In this document: positions 60,801 to 64,000 of the stretch, piece by piece | Numbering within the stretch: position 1 is the first letter of the stretch | Layout of the letters: every line of letters begins with the position of its first letter | Assembly: GCF_028476545.1 (NCBI RefSeq) | Contig: NW_026732777.1 | Location: forward strand, 12,501 to 76,500 | Source of the DNA: Physella acuta | Lineage: Eukaryota; Mollusca; Gastropoda; Physidae | Direction: 5' to 3' | DNA length: 64,000 bases | Position numbers and translations under genes: made by a program | The notes under the pieces: generated by a model | Told to the model about the DNA's origin: nothing | Databases searched by the model: none | What the model saw: the letters and a program-made list of their open reading frames with translations, nothing else

Positions 60801-63591
60801 GTGTTCTTTAAAAACTAAAATTGGCATCAACATTCCGAATAAAATTTAATGATTTTGTTTCAAAATTTTTGGTTTTATATTAAAAATATTTTATCTTAAT
60901 TAAATTTATCTGGACCATGCTGAGATCTACATCAGTGTTTGTGTAATTAAACTAGTTACAAAATGACAAATTAAAAAGATTATTAAAACAAAAGTTTCTT
61001 CCAAGTATTGATTCCCTCCCATTTCTTCAACTTACAGGCCATGTTTGAAAAATGTGTAGGGTTTAAAGAATTTTTTGAAATTTTACATGGTTGCGAGCAA
61101 CCTACAATAGAACTTCTGATGAGCTTGTTGGATTTTGTGAGTATTTTTGAAGTTTTGTTTAATGTTTTGGTTTTTTATACTATTTTGTTTATAAAAGTAT
61201 AAATGAGACTCAAACTTAATTATTACAATTTTACATAGATTCAAACTGTGCTGTTAAATTAGAAAGTGGTGTAAATGAATAGAGTTTGTTACCTTGTGGT
61301 CCATGGGGCAAATGAAGTAATTCATCTATTTCATTAACCTCAGCATACTAAAGGATAGTATGGTCAGCACTATGCCCGACTGCTTTAATTTTCCCTTACT
61401 TGAGTCATGTACCCATCAGAGCTGGGTGGACTCAGGGACATCCTATGTACTTAAGCTTGGATCTGTACTAGACACTTGCAAAATCTATAGACTTGGATTT
61501 AACTTGTGCTTATATCCTATTCATGACTATCAAATTTTTAAAGATTGTTTTTCATCATTAAAATTCTACATCGTGTTTAATTTCATTATATATCTGTGCA
61601 GGTTGTGGAAAGTTCATATGTAAATACAAGAGTTCATGTTATACGAAATGCTCCTGTTGCTGTGTTTTTAATTGAATGGTTGAAGTCCATACAATCACAT
61701 GACATGCAGGTGAGGATTCTAGTTAATCTTTTTAATTAACCATTTCTTTACATCTCCTATGAAATGTCTGATATACGCATCAAAACTTATATAATTTTCT
61801 TTTGTTTTTAAAGTCTTGATTACTTCATGAACTAATACTATTAACATAGACATTTTCATTAAATCTTTGTTTGATCACACTTTTTATATTGCACTATTTT
61901 TCTTTAAATTTCTTTTTCAAATAATATTAGTCTCAAGTATAATTTAAATGAACCACAATATTAGTCTTGTAAATTGTTAGTACCTAAATAACTGTTTTAA
62001 AAATCTACTTTAGGTGTGGTTGAGTGAAGAAATGAAAAAGTTGTGTACAGAGAGCTATGGCAACCGCATGGCTTGCTGTAAAGGGAAAATGGTTGGTGTA
62101 GTCATATCAGTTTTATCAGAGCATAGCAAGCTGCAGTTTAAAACTGTGGGTAGGTAAACCAATAGCACAATATGTATATGTATGCATTGAAAATATTAAT
62201 AGAATTATTTGAATTTTTTGGAGAATTAAAACGTTTTACTGTTCAAATGATTTGGTTGGGTTTTTTTTTTTTATTACTGCAACATTGTTTGTTTGTTTTT
62301 TTATTTTAAAAATACGTTAATGAAAACTTTTTTTTACTCTGATTCATATATATTTTCTTTTGCAGGCCATTTAATTTATATTTTGGAGAGGCTGGGTAAC
62401 CTATCAATATCAGCTGGTGAATTAAAAAGTTTAATCTGTCTTATGAAACCTGGAGAAGATAAAAAACAGGTTTGATAATTATCAATGGATTAATATTTTC
62501 CATTTATGATCAATATTAAAACAATACTGAAAACAAATTATAAATAAAAAAATATTATGAGTTTTAGTTTCTTCGTGCTGTCTGAGCAATGTAACGTTTG
62601 TCTTTTTCAGTACCCATACACGACACGGCTAATGAGGGCCATCTCCACTATGGCAAGACGAGACGGGATCTGTGGTCCACTTCATTTCTTTGACATTCAG
62701 AACCTTTCTGATGTAATGGTTTTATCTCATATATTTATTATAATTTTCCATAATATATATGTTAATTAAATTCTAAATATCTCCTTTCTTTCACATTCTA
62801 AACCTTTCTGATGCAATGTTTTTTACCTTACACATTTAATAATTCTATAAGATGTATATAGTCATAAAAAATCAATCAATATATTATTGACTTATAGAAC
62901 CTTACAGATATAATGCTTTCATCTTATTTATTGACTATTATTTTTTAGAAACCATTCATTATTAAAATTCTCAATAATTTGTCAAATTTTTAATAAAGTG
63001 TTTTTTTACTTTGATTCTAGGCAATCAATTTACCAGGGACTCGGAAGTGGCCTGGTGCAGCCTTTTCCTTTTTTACTTTGATGTGCTTAGAGCCAAGCCC
63101 AAGCCTTGATAATGTCCCTAACCTCAGGACAACAGCTTCATACAGGCGCATTCTTTATAGGTAAGAATTGTAAGAATTTTCTTTTTGAATTTCTTGATTA
63201 TTAAAACAAACTCTTTTTGTCTTCTTGTATTTGTTATGTGCCTCTAAACACCATAAATGATTACATTATCTTTTTATTTTAACTTTGATAATCAAAAATT
63301 AAATCTTCACATTTCATTTTTACTGTATTATATTTGCAATTATAAATCACTTTTAATGAAGAATTTAACTGCCTTTTTAAAAAAATAAAGAACTCTTTTT
63401 TTTTAAGAGCTCTTCTTTGTTTGAAGTTTAATTTATTTTACCTTGTTTTGTTTACAAGCTTTAGCTGCAATGGAAGCAATGGGTTTGAGGCATTCATCAC
63501 CCCTGACCTCAAGCTGACTGTTGCCACATTTAGTAAAAAAGAATACTGCTCCTTCACAGTCAACAGTGTAGTATTGGATGATGGACTGTGG
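53970..63591 (+). CDS. NBEAL1: Neurobeachin-like protein, N-terminal part (NBEAL1/2-type BEACH protein)
   Basis: This is a large BEACH-family scaffold; in vertebrates the family acts in vesicle traffic and granule biogenesis. Eighteen coding exons join in phase: 53970-54029, 55854-55945, 56426-56587, 56773-56854, 57928-58055, 58334-58407, 58729-58811, 59192-59368, 59961-60060, 60312-60418, 60698-60781, 61038-61136, 61602-61709, 62014-62149, 62366-62469, 62611-62712, 63021-63160 and 63459-63591. They give 657 residues, and the gene continues past the window. The start ([20 protein letters not shown]) aligns with the short N-terminus of NBEAL1. Recalled NBEAL1 matches include [18 protein letters not shown] and [13 protein letters not shown]. 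The start of the concanavalin-like domain is visible as KWPGAAFSF ... GFEAFITPD ... VLDDGLW. PH, BEACH and WD40 regions must lie to the right. NBEAL1 versus NBEAL2 cannot be decided; invertebrates may have one ancestral gene. Confidence 0.92.
55455..55660 (-). mobile_element. tRNA-derived SINE copy in NBEAL intron 1
   Basis: The reverse-complement body is clear: 'tggggcagatgaaatagttg', 'gtggtcagcattatgcccag', 'atactcatcatagctgagtg'. The head region is diverged ('aaactctggactttaaggtg'). Confidence 0.6.
57235..57620 (+). repeat. Dispersed repeat copy B ending in a TA microsatellite
   Basis: It is homologous in block order and orientation to 19601-20036: 'gccgctatttagttgtttta', a C-rich tract, 'ctaaattatctgcccctaat', 'gtaaacattt', 'ctcaccagaccatgtggggg' and 'gaagagaattatatatatag'. 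It lies in the NBEAL intron between exons 4 and 5. Confidence 0.65.
57636..57803. repeat. (TA)n microsatellite with periodic TACATATATGTA interruptions
   Basis: This is about 165 bp of TA dinucleotide, interrupted regularly by TG/CA steps every ~30 bp. It is probably the expanded tail of the dispersed repeat immediately upstream. Translated IYIYIY frames are artefacts. Confidence 0.9.
58110..58175 (-). mobile_element. SINE fragment
   Basis: 'ctggtgaagtagatttcact', then 'gacatatgaaggaatagtgtg', matches the 3' part of the SINE body only. It lies in the NBEAL intron between exons 5 and 6. Confidence 0.5.
59490..59695 (+). mobile_element. hAT-type MITE (CAGTGCTT ... GAACTACTA ends)
   Basis: The sequence starts CAGTGCTTATTAGCTTGGGT and contains 'tcgaaccctgggggtttggc', 'gtctcaggggtttggccgag' and 'cacatatgaaacaattgggg'. 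It ends 'ctccaaaaagataaagaact' + 'acta'. This pattern recalls a hAT MITE type that I remember from other animal genomes. It is intronic in NBEAL (between exons 8 and 9). No clear 8-bp target duplication remains, suggesting age. Confidence 0.55.
61296..61500 (-). mobile_element. tRNA-derived SINE copy in NBEAL intron 12
   Basis: 'ggggcaaatgaagtaattca', 'atggtcagcactatgcccga' and 'gtacccatcagagctgggtg' match the family body, ending in a worn head. The 87-codon frame across it is a repeat artefact. Confidence 0.6.
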
Positions 63592-63644
63592 GTTAGTTTG
63601 TTTTGGTGAACTTCTTTTATCCAATCAATCATCCTGTAAACTCT

Positions 63645-63668
63645 GGGTGGGGGGGGGGGGGGGGGGGG
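63645..63668 (+). repeat. Long poly-G tract
   Basis: A run of about 20 or more G after 'ctctgggt', just downstream of NBEAL exon 18. It is one of roughly a dozen such runs in the window. Confidence 0.8.
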
Positions 63669-63824
63669 TCATTAAGGAACCGCAGTAGATTTTTTTATTT
63701 TCAGAATTTGTTGTGGTATATCCATGACAGTTTCTTTTAGCTTGTTCAAATGGTAGAACATTTAAATATATTGCATTTTGATTCTGGTTGTGTAAAAGTA
63801 AAGTTCTCTTTTTGAACCTGATGG

Positions 63825-64000
63825 TCAATGGGGCAAGTCAATTAGACCTCACCTGTTTTTGTGACCTTGGCATATAAAGGATAGCATGGTCAGCACTATG
63901 CCCAGCTATTTTTACTTTCCCTAAGTACCCCTCAATGCTTGGAAGACTCAGGGACTTTCTGTTGAACCCAGATATGAACTTGAGACTTAATTATGGTTGC
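63825..64000 (-). mobile_element. tRNA-derived SINE copy (reaches the right edge)
   Basis: 'atggggcaagtcaattagac', 'catggtcagcactatgccca' and 'ggactttctgttgaacccag' match the reference copy. The head is cut by the window end. Confidence 0.6.

Noticed and set aside
1-64000. Retroviral, LTR, Polinton or other capsid-bearing fossils
   Set aside because: No long terminal repeats and no recognisable integrase, reverse transcriptase, capsid, envelope or polymerase motifs were seen on either strand.

Overview
This window is nuclear DNA from an intron-rich, AT-rich animal genome. The genes are animal-type, with GT-AG introns of about 0.1-1.8 kb or longer and single exons of 40-320 bp. There are many short tRNA-derived SINEs, non-autonomous DNA transposons, minisatellites and poly-G tracts. 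I infer a mollusc, probably a gastropod, from this texture and from protein divergence relative to vertebrate orthologues. No sequence here proves the species.

Four protein-coding genes can be assembled exon by exon, with matching splice phases throughout. (1) 12448-17899, minus strand: a seven-exon type I membrane protein of 397 residues with a signal peptide, two Ig-like domains, one transmembrane helix and a very acidic tail. I cannot assign it to a named family. (2) 20430-23214, plus strand: mitochondrial elongation factor Ts (TSFM), whose first exon is uncertain. (3) 26276-29258, minus strand: guanylate kinase (GUK1), complete in seven coding exons, with a probable noncoding first exon near 35.4 kb. 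(4) 53970 to beyond the right edge, plus strand: the N-terminal 657 residues of a neurobeachin-like BEACH protein (NBEAL1/2 type), in 18 coding exons.

Layout: 1-1750 holds pieces of DNA-transposon MITEs and a degenerate tandem repeat. 1750-12300 is a strikingly repeat-poor, AT-rich stretch with no recognisable gene. 12.3-23.6 kb holds the Ig-like receptor and TSFM, head to head. 23.6-35.7 kb holds GUK1, convergent with TSFM; its introns and 5' flank are filled with at least five separate minisatellites. 35.7-51.4 kb is a gene-poor accessory region of SINEs, MITEs, tandem repeats and an inverted pair of an unclassified 0.69-kb repeat. 51.5-64 kb is the NBEAL gene, with its probable promoter and 5' UTR exon.

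The genes have unrelated housekeeping or trafficking roles and do not form a pathway. The most unusual observation is that the 3' end of exon 5 of the Ig-like receptor, including its 5' splice site, has been amplified into a tandem array of about eight units inside the following intron. No endogenous virus, LTR element, Polinton, rRNA, intact tRNA or CRISPR was recognised.
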